Origin: Schoenoplectus triqueter
Lineage: Eukaryota > Streptophyta > Magnoliopsida > Poales > Cyperaceae
Reading direction: 5' to 3'
Assembly (NCBI GenBank): GCA_964058805.1
Contig: CAXKVV010000053.1
Coordinates: 186,001 to 250,000, forward strand
DNA length: 64,000 nt
Positions within the stretch are counted from its first letter, which is position 1. Each line of letters opens with the position of its first letter. Of the stretch, positions 48,452 through 60,847 are shown piece after piece. The notes beneath the pieces were generated by a model. The model saw only the letters and a program-made list of their open reading frames with translations, made no database searches and was not told the DNA's origin. The position numbers and the translations under genes were made by a program.

Positions 48452-49524
48452 TAGCGCCTAAATTTTGTTTCACGGAGGGAAATTTGGATTTAGTAAAACC
48501 GTAAAAAGGGAGACTAACCGCTAATTTTTTGGAAGAGTATTCAGCAAAAAATTTTGGCTTTACTATGTTGCATATATTTTTTTCTTGAGGCATCATTGCA
48601 TATGATTAAATGTGTATTTTGCTGCACCTTTTGTTCAAATATTTTCAACTCAGAGTAGATTGAATTTTTAAAAATGATTTTGAGCGTTTCAAAAAAAATA
48701 TATAAATATTGAAAAAGAAAATATTAATTTATATCGATAAATAATTATGCATAGCATCCAAACCAAACTCTATATGGAGGGGTTTTTTCACATTTTATGT
48801 TTTCATGCAATTAATTAATTGTAGTATTAATATTATTATAATTAAACAACACTGCATTATCACTATGATTAACTATTATTTGTTATATTATAGTTTTAGT
48901 ATGATTATTTATTGTTGCTAATATCGTATTATGTTATTGTTAACTTACTATTATTTGTTTAACTTATAGTGTCATCAAAATTATTATTATTTAAGAGATA
49001 TATTTCGGATATCATAGATTAATTGATAATATTAATGGATAAATTAAGTTCATATGCTCTTTATAGTTACTAGGTGAACCCGTCGGTTATGCAAATACTC
49101 TTAATTTAAAATATATTTATATCTAATACTAATCTTATTATAAATAAATGATATATTTTACTTAAATTTAATTTATGTCTAAATCAATTACAAGATTCTT
49201 ACAATTGTAAACAAAATTAATTTATTATTTCATAAAAGATTATTTACAAAATATAATATTTTTTTTAGGAATGATGGTACAATGTGTAGGTTTTTTTTAC
49301 AATAAGACTCAATAATAGTTGATATTTAATTTATTTGATATACAACTTATTTTTTTAGACCTCCTATAAATACATGATAAAAAATAGCAACACATAATGG
49401 AGAGAAAAAAATGAGTTTGACTGAAACTGTACTATATTATAAAGAATGTATGTATTGGAGGCATCCATTTGTTTAATGTCTAATATATATGAAATGTTAG
49501 ATACATCCTTTATAAAAATAAAGG

Positions 49525-49931
49525 AGTAAAAATAGTGTGAGTTTAATCTCATAAAAGTCTTCCATTAAATTAACTCAGAACGTATATCAAATCATCTCTA
49601 AATTTTTATTTATCGTGCTCATTAAATTAGTCATATGAAAACCTTATGGGTTACAAAAGTTTGGGATATTCTGAGTTTCCTAAATCATCATTTTTAATTT
49701 TTAAAAATAATGTACAAACATTGAATGTGTTATTATATTTTTTGAGCTAATTTTTAAAAATTAAAAATGGTGACTTAGAAAATCAAAACACCCCAAATTT
49801 TTATATCCAATAAGTTTTTATTATGAAAAATTTAATGAGCATGATAAATCAAAATTTAAATATAGTTTGATGTACTTTTAAGTTAAACTCACAGAATGTC
49901 TCTATGAATTTAAACTCACGCTATCTTTACT
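49525..49931. mobile_element. Foldback MITE, AGTAAA family, copy 5
   Basis: It starts AGTAAAAATAGTGTGAG and ends with the complement of AGTAAAGATAGCGTGAG. The inner arm words match the copies at 13789, 14218, 34224 and 34647. It lies inside the large CACTA element, so it inserted later or was carried along. Confidence 0.75.
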
Positions 49932-51908
49932 AAAAAAAAAGAGTGTAATGGTAAAAATAGCTTCTTTTATTTTGAAATTCTAATTGTGTACTTATGAGAA
50001 AGTTAAATATCAAAGTTTCCTAAAAATTGTAAATGTGTTGGATATAAACTTATTTTCCACATTATATTTATGTTTTTTGCATCAAAATAAAATTAATTAA
50101 CCAATGAAAATCATGAAGAATAAATAATGCTAGGCAATTGAAATATGGATATTTCGGTCACTACATATTATATCTTATAACATTAATGGATAAATCCAGT
50201 TCATATGATCTTTATGATATAGTACAGATATAGATAGATTATAAATATATTTTAGATATAGAACTGGATCGATTCATCTGGAGAGAGAGGATGGGTTAGG
50301 ATCAAGATGATTATTCTCCTTGGTTACATTAATGAAATTAAAAATGAAGATAAAATTTCTAGCTGATATTGTAAAAAAGTGGTGACAATTTATCAAACTA
50401 TAATGAAATTATATAAAATTTGGAAAAAAATATCAATCTATAATAAAAAGAGCATATATATTTTTTTCCTTTTTTAAGATTTTTGTTCAAAATTATTGAA
50501 AAATTAACTGTCGAGATTATTAAAATAGTCTTTGTCAATCCCTCCCCATTATGTAAACCGCCTTTTATTAAATGATGAATTAATTTTGTTCAAATTTTAA
50601 AGGTTTCGTAATTAATTTAGAAATCCGAGTAAAATATATCATTATAATAAAATGTGCACTATGTATAATCATTTTTTTAAAAAGGATACTGTAAAATAGA
50701 AAAAAAATATAAGTGCATTTTCTTATTATTTACATACATCTCATATTCGTTTATATTGTTTCAGAGAGAAGAAAAATGTATTTGTTTGAAAAAATCTTTC
50801 ATTTTAATTTTCAGATGAATATATCCATAATAAATTATACACACAATATTTATTTTTATGTAGTTTTATTGTCGATCTAGCTGCAATTAGAAAATAAGAT
50901 TTTTTGAAATTTTACTAAAAACTTTTATAGTTTTCCTTTTAAATTTGTTGGTTGGTTACATTCTTTTATTTTTTAGAAAAAAATGAAGATGCAACACAAA
51001 AACCTTGTTAATATAACTGCAGATACAAGCTTAATTATGCATATTAGTGATATTTAAATTGAATAATATAGAATTATATAAAATGAGCTGCATAATATAG
51101 TCATTAACTATATTATGACATATGTGCATAATAATTCATGTAATGTGCATAAATAAGGCCATATGATGATGGTATTAACAATTATATTTATGTGGTGTCT
51201 TCGTTATAAAAAAAAGACTCCATTTTATTTATTTTGTGTGAGTATATTACTTGATTTAATAATTATAAAATCAGTTTTGAAAGGTTAGTTAAAAACTTAT
51301 AGTATTTTATTCTGAGTTTGATCGGTTTTCATAATTTACCTTTTCATAATAATTTTAATTTAATTATTCCAAATTTAGTTTGTAATAATTTCTAAATTAT
51401 ACGATTTATAATTTACATCTTTTAATTTGGATTATAACTGCAAACTTTATAACTTTAGCCGGGCAACTCTTTTGTTATATTCTGATTGTTTATTTTTAAT
51501 AACCGTTAATAACGTACTTTATGTCCGTAAGTGAATAGAAATTTTTGTCCATCCACTTTCCTTATTCAATAAGTGAGAAGTTTTTAATAACTGCCAATGA
51601 CTACATGTAAATAACTTCTGTCAGTTAATGATAATAAAAAATGAAAGAAATTACTTTTGCCTATTCACTTTTCTTATTCAACCGCAGCTTAGTGATGTAG
51701 TTAATTTTTTTGTCGCATTAGCAGGTTTTTTGGTTGCAAGAATTTTTTTTTCGGCCATCCATTATATTGGACGCGATACAATTAATTTGTTGCAAAAAAG
51801 AGTTCTTAGTGCAATGAATAAATACCGAAGCAATATGCTTATTCTAAGGCATCCAATTAGTTTATGCGTTGCAATAATTTGTTGCAATAGTCCCTATTTG
51901 ACGTAGTG

Positions 51909-52860
51909 TTTGCCCTTCTCACCACCAAGACATTAGGCCTTCGTAGTTATAATAACGAATTAAGTTGTATAAAATTTGAACTAGTCGATAATATATTTAG
52001 GGTTAATATCATTGATATAAAAAATAATTCTAAGATGATATTAACTAAGATTCTAAGCAAATGGTCAATTCAATTGAGTACTGATTGGTAGGGGTAAGTA
52101 TAACCTATAAGAACTAAAAAGTAAAATAAGAAAATGTACAAGAGAGTGTGGACTACAACACAATTGAGAAATTTAAGATCAAATTGTCAAGAGCAACTTG
52201 AAGAGTAGAAAATGAACGAAAACTTGTTAAAATACTCAACGAATACAAAATATAAAATTAATCAGCAAGGATAATGTAATGAATCAACAAACTATGAAAG
52301 ATTTAATAAAAATACAAAGTAAAGTGATAAAAGTAAGAACACATAATTTTAACGGAGTTCAGTATAAATCTTACGTCTCAGAGATCTCACTTCACGAATG
52401 GAGTGTCGATGTATTGACACTAAAAAGGTTATAACTAATTGTACAAACTCAACTCCTTTACAAAAGACTAGTAAAAGAGGAGACCAAGTCGAGAGTATAG
52501 TAACAAAAAGAGTGAGAACTCAAGACTAAAAATGAGCTACAAGCAAATAACAGAGGTGAGCACAACCGCTCAAAAGATAGAGCACAATAATGGCTCAAAA
52601 ATATAAGAGATCTTCAGCTTTAGATTTGATTTTGATTGTTTAGTTTTGAGTTTTTTGTTGTGTTTCTTATAAGGAAGAATGAGTGAAATACTGGGCTCTT
52701 TTAGATTGCTAAAGATTATGAGAGTTTTAATAAAAAAATTATTTCTAAAGTTATCATTTTATATAGAGCATCAGACAATTAGGTAGACATTTTTTTCATC
52801 CAATAAACCATAATCAATGGTTCTAAACTGTTATAATATTTAAAAATTAATTTTAATTAT
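51909..52860. other. Intergenic, repeat-like, no gene recognised
   Basis: The stretch at about 52140-52650 is rich in AG-type words and resembles LTR or internal regions of retroelements, but no partner LTR, primer-binding site or coding domain was found. Confidence 0.3.
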
Positions 52861-53870
52861 GAACAACTAAGAATACCCTTATCAGTCCTCAAGCAAATTT
52901 CTAAACCGTTATAACGGCTTGCAAAAAATAAGTCATTACAATGCTTGATTGAAACGTTGCAACATTTGACTGGATCGTTATAATTTTTTTTACTGCATCG
53001 ACCAATTATTTCTTGTGCTATGACAAGTCTGTCTAACTATAGAGGCGTTATAACGGTTTAGTGAACTATTGTAACGGCTCAAGTCATTCAACGTTATCTA
53101 GTTGTTAAACCATGATAGTCTCCGGTAATTTTTTGAAGCTTTATGTGTTAGAAATTTTTTGTGTTGAGAGGATGAATCGTTATAACGGCTGGTGAACCGT
53201 TATTATGAACAACTAAGAATACCCTTATCAGTCCTCAAGAAAATTTCTAAACCGTTATAATGGCTTGCAAAAAAATAAGTCGTTACAATGCTTGATTGAA
53301 ACGTTGCAACATTTGACTGGATCGTTATAATTTGTTTTACTGCATCGACCAATTATTTCTTGAGCTATGACAAGTATATCTAACTATAGAGGCGTTATAA
53401 CGGTTTAGTGAACTATTATAACGACTCAAGTCGTTCAACATTATCTAGTTGTTAAACCATGATAGTCTCTGGTCATTTTTTGAAGCTTTATGTGTTAGAA
53501 TTTTTTTGTGTTGAGAGGATGAACCGTTATAACGGCTGGTGAACCGTTATTATGAACAACTAAGAATACCCTTATTAGTCCTCAAGAAAATTTCTAAACC
53601 GTTATAACGGCTTGCAAAAAAATAAGTCGTTACAATGCTTGATTAAAACGTTACAACATTTGACTGGATCGTTACAATTTTTACTGCATTGACCAACTAT
53701 TTCTTGAGCTCTGACAAGTCTGTCTAACTACAGAGGCATTATAATGATTTAGTGAACTATTATAACGGCTCAAGTCATTCAACGTTATCTAGTTGTTAAA
53801 CCATGATAGTCTCTGATCATTTTTTGAAGCTTTAGGTGTTAGAAAAAATTTGTGTTGAGGGATGTACCGT
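52861..53870. repeat. Three-copy ~347-bp tandem array rich in CCGTTATAACGG
   Basis: GAACAACTAAGAATACCC begins units at 52861, 53207 and 53554, giving repeat lengths of 346 and 347 bp. The last unit fades near 53870. The units are about 95% alike by eye. The 12-bp palindrome CCGTTATAACGG or a one-base variant occurs several times per unit. The array is non-coding. Confidence 0.92.
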
Positions 53871-55583
53871 TATAACAGTATAACGTTTGATTAGGCTGAA
53901 ATTTTTTTCTGTTGTTTCAACATGAAAACTTAAAATTAAGCAATTAAATATTACATATATTTGATCCTAAATATTTTTAGGAATTCTTCAGCTGTCTTCC
54001 AACAGCATCCAACTTAATTAACTCATCATCTCTAAAAGCCTCCAAAGGATCCTACAAAATCTCAAAGAAAATTATAAAATTCAAGTATGTTTTTCAAAAT
54101 AATAAATCAAAAGAAATTATTTAGTACAACAATCATATATATCCTTCACTTCTTCATTTATTTCATATTTACTCATAAACTCTTTAGTATATCATATTTA
54201 TCTATCAATTCTTCAGATTCTTTCATATATATTCATATACTCTTCGATATATCTAATATATCCTTGAACTTTAATTTTTAAATTATTTCATATTTATACA
54301 TAAATTCAAATGTATCATACAAAATATATTCATGTATACCAAATAATTATTCGAATATCTTATATATAGTGGCTGAGCCACGGTTGGGCAGGAGGAGGCC
54401 ATTGATCCCCTGAATTTTTTTAAAATATTTTTGTGATTCAATTTTTTTTAAATATGTTTGATTCTTAAAAAATAATTATGAAAATATATCTTACCCTAGA
54501 ATTTCTAAAAATACACATCTAAAATTATATTTTCATTATAAAAAATTACAAAAATATACTTAACTTTTAAAATATTATAATATTATGCTTAAAAGTTTTT
54601 TGACCCCTACTTTGGAGGCTAGCTCTATCCTGCTTATATACTATTTAACTCCTTAAATTTTTCTACATTTATTCATAAAATTAAATTTATTTAAATCTGA
54701 TTCAATAGATATTACTTAATTTTATCAACCAAGTTTGAAATCAAACTGAATGGGTCACATTGGGTTATATTAAAAAAATAATTAAATAATATCTACTAAA
54801 ATTGATAATGATTTAAATAAATTAAATTTTATAAATAAATAAAAATTAAAGATATATAAGGTATCACATAACTAATGGATATATATAAAAATATTTTAAT
54901 AATTAAATATTTAAAGGTAAATAAATATATAAATTTAATAATATATTTCAGAGTTCATGGGTAAATAACTAAATATGAAAAAAATTATAGTGTTTAAGGA
55001 TATATTAGATATATTGAAGAATATATAGATAAATATGAAAAGATTTAAAGAGTTCATAGATAAATTTATTAAGGAGTTGATGGATAAATATGAAATAATT
55101 TTTTTGCAGAATTTGAAGTTGCAAAAATAATTTCTCTTTAACAGGTATACGAAAAGTAACGAGAGACCTATTTATTTAAAAAAAAAATCTAACAAATTTG
55201 GTTTAAAAAAACACCCCCACATCTTTTTTTTAACCGAGATTTAATATGCACATAAAATTACATTTTGCAAAACCCTAGAATTTTAGTGGCATTCTACCGA
55301 GCAGAAACCGAACACATTTACCTTTCCCACGTCCAATGCACGACACAAGCGCACTCACAAATAATGAAGCAACACACCCAGCCGCTGTTCCTGTAGAAGG
55401 AAAGTGATATGAGAAAGCAGATGCTCCTTCTCCTCTACCCCTCCCCTCATCTACTCTCCTCTTCTCTCCTCTCTTCGCTCTCGTCGCTCTCCACTATTTC
55501 ACAACAATCCAACCCCAATCAAATAATATCCCAATAGCGCCAGTCTAACCAGCAAATATATACACCCATCGGCCCCCTCATTA
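53871..55583. other. AT-rich upstream region of the BOP-like gene with a possible hAT MITE at 54367-54633
   Basis: AGTGGCTGAGCCACGG at 54368 and GGCTAGCTCTATCCTG at about 54617 could be decayed hAT ends. From 55260, and especially 55425-55500, the DNA becomes C/T-rich, typical of a plant core promoter or 5' leader just before the start codon. No TATA box is assigned with certainty. Confidence 0.4.
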
Positions 55584-56333
55584 ATGCACCATCATCCCCT
55601 CGCTCCAGCCATGACCTCCTCCTCCCCTGACGAGTCCTTCAAGTCGCTTTCCCTCGACTATCTCAACCTCCTAATCAATGGTCAGGCCTTTAGCGACGTC
55701 TCTTTCAGCGTTGATGGTCGTCTTGTGCACGCTCATCGCTGCGTGCTCGCTGCCCGGAGCCTCTTCTTCCGGAAGTTTTTCTGCGGTGTCGAACCAATCC
55801 CCTCCAGTCTCTCTCTCGAACCTCACCACCTGCATCACAACCAGCATCACCATCACCCGCACGTTATCCAGAGCAATTCAAAGGGGGAGAACTCTGAACT
55901 GGTGATACCGGTGAATTCGGTGCGCTACGAGGTGTTTGTGCTCATGCTCCAGTTCCTGTACAGCGGTCAGGCATCGGTTGTGGCTCCGAAGCATGAACCT
56001 CTTCCGGGATGCGGTGAAAGGGGATGCTGGCACACCCACTGCACTGGTGCTGTTGATCTGGCACTCGATACGCTTGCCGCTGCAAGATCCTTCGGGGTAG
56101 AGCAGCTCGTGGCAGTCGTTCAGGTCTCTTTCTCTCTCTTCCTCCTCTGCTTGTATCTGAAAGTCTCAAGTTCTTGTTCGTTTCTTTTCAAATGGATATT
56201 TTAAATTCTGATGCTGTTGAGATCTGTGTGCGTAATGAAAAAGCTTACAAAATTGGAATGGTTATCATTAGGTTATTGATCCCGCTGCTACTGAGTAGAG
56301 TTCGGTTGTTACGGTTCAGCACAGTCAGAAATA

Positions 56334-56365
<32 letters not shown>

Positions 56366-58561
56366 CTCTTCCTTGTCTCTCCCTGACTTTCCTGCACAAC
56401 TTAGTAATCAATGCCTTGTCTGCTGGCCTTTTAATGGCGCTTTGCTTGCTTTTCTGCCGTGCAACTGGCACACGGGCATCAGTAGTCATGAACTGACTTG
56501 GTCTCTTTACTAGGAAGAGTCTTTTCAATCCTTGTTTTTCCTGGTGTTTCTTCCTTACATCACATCCGCCTCTCTCCTTTCCCTCGTGTTTCCTTTCTCA
56601 AGTACAGGCACGCTCTCTCTCTCTAGTTTATGTCAGCTTTTTAACTGTTAGTGGCTCTGGTAAGCAGATACCTGAGTTCAAGCCCATGGTATGGAAAAAA
56701 AAATTCTTGGTAATTGAATTATGTGCGCCGAGACGAAGTAGTAGTTACAAATCTGTTGTCAGGATTTCTTTTCTGCCATGCATCATTTCCAACTTGCATA
56801 CAGAGCCTAATATTCTGGCGCCGCGCATATGCCAGCTTTAAACTGATGATTCTTCTCGCAAGACAGGAGAAAACTTTGTTTTTATTTAATTTGCATATAT
56901 TTAAGAAGCATTACTTTTAACTTGTTCTGAATTCTGGAACAACTTTCTAGCCTTTTGTTCTTGATTATCATTATATATATGGTTTATCACTTCACGTTAT
57001 TAATTTGTTCAAATATGAGGCTTGACGACATGTGCGACTGTGGCACTGTCTCTTTATCCAATCTTTCTTGTTACGGAAAAATGCACATGAATTTTTTGAT
57101 ATAAAATCCTATAAAAACTTATTTTTAATAAAAGAGTAAAGTAGAAAAAGCCTACTTGCATCAAGAAATCTAAAACAAAATCCAGAATATTTTTTTTTTC
57201 CTTAAGGAACTAATTAAGAATGACTGCACAACTTTCCTGTTGCGCTTGTTTTTGATAATCAAGTAAAAATATAGTAATTTAGTATCCAATTTGACGTTTT
57301 AGAAATATACAACCGCTATATAAAACTTTATCTTACTTTCATTTTTTATACATAAACCTTAATTCTTAAATCTACAATAAATTAATTACATGTGCAGCGG
57401 CTTGTTAACTTCAATCTTACTTCAGCTTTTGTGAGTTTCCTAGCATACTTCTATTGTTTATGGCATCAATTAATTTTTGCCGGATTCATGGAGACCTCTT
57501 TGTTTTAATGCATGATATTCCTTACCATTTGCCTCTGAATATCGATTTCATTATATATTGTATTTCAGAAACAGCTGGAAGGAATGGTCAAGGAGGCATC
57601 CGTAGATGATGTCATGAAAGTCCTCGTGGCATCCCGAAAGCATGAGCTCCAAGAACTGTGGACAACATGCTCCCACCTTGTTGCTCGGTCGGGGCTCTCT
57701 ACGGAGGTCCTTGCCAAACACCTGCCAATTGAAATAGTTGCAAAAATTGAGGAGCTTCGTGTTAAATCTCCTCTGGCATGCCGATCGCCCTTCATGACCC
57801 ACCACTACTTACCAATTGATGTATCATCCTCTTCATCTGCAGACAGAGACCACAAGCTCCGGCGGATGCGGCGAGCACTTGATTCCTCAGATATTGAGTT
57901 GGTCAAACTGATGGTTATGGGAGAAGGGCTTAATTTAGATGATGCTCTTGCTGTTCATTATACAGTTCAGAATTGTAGCCGTGAAGTTGTGAAGGCACTG
58001 CTTGAACTTGGGGCAGCTGATGTTAACTTCCGAGCGGGCCCTTCTGGGAAGACCCCATTGCATCTGGCAGCTGAGATGGTATCACCTGATATGGTCTCGG
58101 TACTCCTCGACCACCATGCCGACCCCAATGCAAGAACATTAGATGGTGTCACACCTTTGGATGTCCTAAGAAACCTCACATCTGATTTTCTTTTCAAGGG
58201 AGCAGTGCCGGGCCTGACCCACATAGAACCCAACAAGCTCAGACTCTGCCTGGAGCTCGTTCAATCAGCTGTGATGGTCATGTCCCGGGAAGATTCGGGC
58301 CCCGATGGAGATGGAGGAAGTGATGTTGGAAATGATGTGACCAACGCTGTAGCATATCGTACCGCGCACAACGACAGTACTCGGAGTGAGGCTGATGATA
58401 GCTTGGTTAGCCTTAGCATGAACTCTAGAATGGTATATCATAATCTAGGAATTCCGGGATTTAAAAATGATGAAGGAAACAAGTCAAATAATGCGAATAG
58501 ACGTGAAGCACTCCGCCGGATCGCCCCATCTTCGATGTATTTTCCACATGGTTTTCCATAA
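55584..58561 (+). CDS. BOP: BLADE-ON-PETIOLE/NPR5-like BTB-ankyrin transcriptional co-regulator
   Basis: Two exons, 55584-56123 and 57569-58561, with a GT-AG phase-0 intron of 1445 bp at the VVQ/KQL position conserved in BOP genes. The product is 510 residues from the first ATG, or 501 from the ATG at 55611, which fits homologues better because they begin shortly before SLKSLSLDYLNLLINGQAF. From the 501-residue start: BTB/POZ domain from about residue 20 (FSDVSFSVDGRLVHAHRCVL), a His-rich insert (HHLHHNQHHHHPH), then a C2HC zinc finger (C134, C139, H141, C144), the DUF3420-type helical region, ankyrin repeats (GKTPLHLAAEMVSPDMVSVL, DGVTPLDVLR), and the conserved FKGAVPGLTHIEPNKLRLCL. The C-terminal tail (DDSLVSLSMNS, SMYFPHGFP) resembles monocot BOPs. 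Family members lack DNA binding of their own and act with TGA bZIP factors in lateral-organ boundaries, leaf sheath/petiole patterning and abscission. It looks intact and functional. Confidence 0.95.
56332..56373. repeat. (CT)n microsatellite in the BOP-like intron
   Basis: A CTCTCTCTC run, interrupted at 56354-56360, about 210 nt downstream of the intron donor. Confidence 0.85.
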
Positions 58562-59759
58562 CTCCCTAGACCTGTCTTGTCCTTCTCCATTGCATTGTAT
58601 CAATTTGCATCTCTTTTGAGTCTTCAATGGATGATATTTGTTTTTAATTTTTGATTGATCAGGCTCCTGTGCGTTTGTTTTTATTTAGGCTGAGATGCAA
58701 GAGTAGCTATAAGCAAGCATGAATGAAAATTGTATGACTTATTTGTATTAATTTAGGTGCAACTGTTTGATTCTGGTCTACTATTTAAAATTTATCATAT
58801 GCGTAGGTGCACGTGAGAATTGAAAATAGACAACTAGAATAGAACAAAGAATTCGATGTTAATTGGTGCTACAGTAACATTCTTATACTGTGCAATCTAT
58901 GTTAATAATTGTTATTGTATTATTAATGAAATGGTTATGACTTATCAATGTTTGTGTGTAAGATTGATGTTTTACTGAACTTTTGTTGTCAAGAAAATGA
59001 GTCTTGTAAGCTGTGAGATTTTATATGTATGTTATGAACTTATGATGTTATAAACTGCTTTAATTATGTGTTCCTTTTGACTGTATTGTATATATCACCC
59101 CAACCGCCACTGCATTTGCTAATCCAAATATTCATGTTAAAATATAATAGCGTTATTTTTTCTTCTTTTCACTCTGAATCTTGATATCATCCATTTCCCT
59201 AGAATATGGACAGTCTTTCAAAAATAAAAAATATAAAATTTGCCTTCAGTGTACAATTCACTCCAAAATTTGAGCTAACTCAAAACTATTCTAACTAGTA
59301 TCATTAATTTTGTAAGTCCTGATCATAATATAATTTTCAAGCATGCCAAAATGAATTGGTAAAAATCTCATTTTCACAGATTGGAAGGTGATGCAAAAAA
59401 AAAAATCCATATGATTTGGAAGTAAAAATCATGTCCGGGAACTCGCCAAATTAATGAAAAGGTGTGTGTTTAGCAAGAATTCCTCTCACATAATAAAATA
59501 TCCTTTTTGCCATTCTTTTGGATTTTTTTCTCTAAGAAAGACGGCCGGAAAGGCCATTCTGGCATCAAATTTTATGGATTCAAAGGAAAAACAAAGTTGA
59601 TACAAAAAGATCGTCATAATTTTGTGATTGAAAGTACGTCAGCTAAAATGAATGAACGAGAGTTCACTCTAATAAATTAATAAATAAATCTCTAAGAAAG
59701 ATTGTCTCGAGAAGAATCGGCACTTGATAGAAAACTTCATGGATTGAAAGGAAAAATGA
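58562..59759. other. 3' untranslated region of the BOP-like gene and intergenic DNA
   Basis: The first few hundred bases are T-rich, like a 3' untranslated region. No further gene is seen. Confidence 0.45.
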
Positions 59760-60196
59760 CACCGATTTTTCAATCGAATAATATTAAATTTATTATTATT
59801 AATAATAATAATGAAAAAAACTAAATTTTAATATTAAAAATGACAGCGCGTCGCTATGAGTGGTGCATAAAAAAACGTCACTCCCATTAACGCATTTAGT
59901 GAAGACGCCACTGGAACGTCTTTGTTTTCTTTTTTAAACTTTGCACTTGAGCTGTTATGCAAGTTTAAAACTCAAAACCGTGTGTACTGTAGCAACCCAG
60001 TGGGAATGTGTCCCAATGGTGCATATATATGTATATTTTTTTTGTGAAAAGTAAAAAAAAAAAAGTTACCGGGAGTGGCGTGTTTCTTACGTGCCACCTG
60101 CAGTGGCGCGTTATCATTTTTATTATTAAAATTTATTTTTATTATTATTATTAATAATAATAATAATTTTAATATTATGAGATTAAAATATCGGTG
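59760..60196. mobile_element. Foldback MITE, second member of the GTGGCGCGTTAT family
   Basis: The left end CACCGATTTTTCAATCGAAT and the complement of the right end CACCGATATTTTAATCTC match, followed by ATT/AAT-repeat arms and inner motifs AATGACAGCGCGTCG and AGTGGCGCGTTATCATTT. It shares the inner motif with 6701-7164. Confidence 0.7.
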
Positions 60197-60805
60197 AAAA
60201 AAATGAAGCCAAAAAAAAATCCAACATGTGGCAGAAATGCAAATTTCATGGCTCAAAATATTCTTCAAAGTCAAGTCATTTTGCTAAATATAATTCACTC
60301 TCATGTATATATAAATATATAGATCTTTTTATCCTCTTTATTTTTTGCTTTCATTGCTAAAAAAAAGATGGTTGTGAGAAGAATGATTATGGCACCAAAC
60401 AATGGCTCTGATAAAACAGCCAAATTCATCTCTCCTTTCTTTTCTAATCAAGATTAATTTCTCTTTTCATTTTTCATTTTTCATTTTTCACTTTCTTTCT
60501 TTCCTGAATATTTTTCTATCATAGAAGTTTCTGTTACTTGTTTGAATTAATTAAATTGGACTGATGTTATATTCTGTTAAATCAGAGGATACAAAAGCTC
60601 ATTTTCAATCCGGCAAACCTTCTCAATATATTTTCTTTCATCTCCCAACTACATTAATTATCAGTTTATCACATATATGTTATGTTGTCACGTACTAAAA
60701 GGAATACTTCAGAATGTCAAACTATACATGCATTGCAATATTATCTTTTGTTGTGGTGAAAGAAAGGCATTTATAACTCTTTAATTATAAATATTGTAGC
60801 TAGGA

Positions 60806-60847
<42 letters not shown>

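Larger units (their letters stand above)
45230..51908. mobile_element. Probable 6.7-kb CACTA element carrying host-gene pieces
   Basis: The left end CACTACACCATTTATG and the complement of the right end CACTACGTCAAATAGG have CACTAC termini. The 3-bp flanks are TTT on both sides (45227-45229 and 51909-51911). Subterminal GGTTGCAAT/TAGCAATAG words cluster at 45260-45450, and TTGCAATA/TTGCAAC words at 51700-51895. No transposase was recognised inside. The interior contains gene-like exons on the minus strand (46296-46388, 46904-about 47000, and a leader-like stretch at 48230-48450) and a foldback MITE at 49525. The termini match moderately (about 10 of 16). A chance pairing of two unrelated ends is the main alternative. 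Confidence 0.6.
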
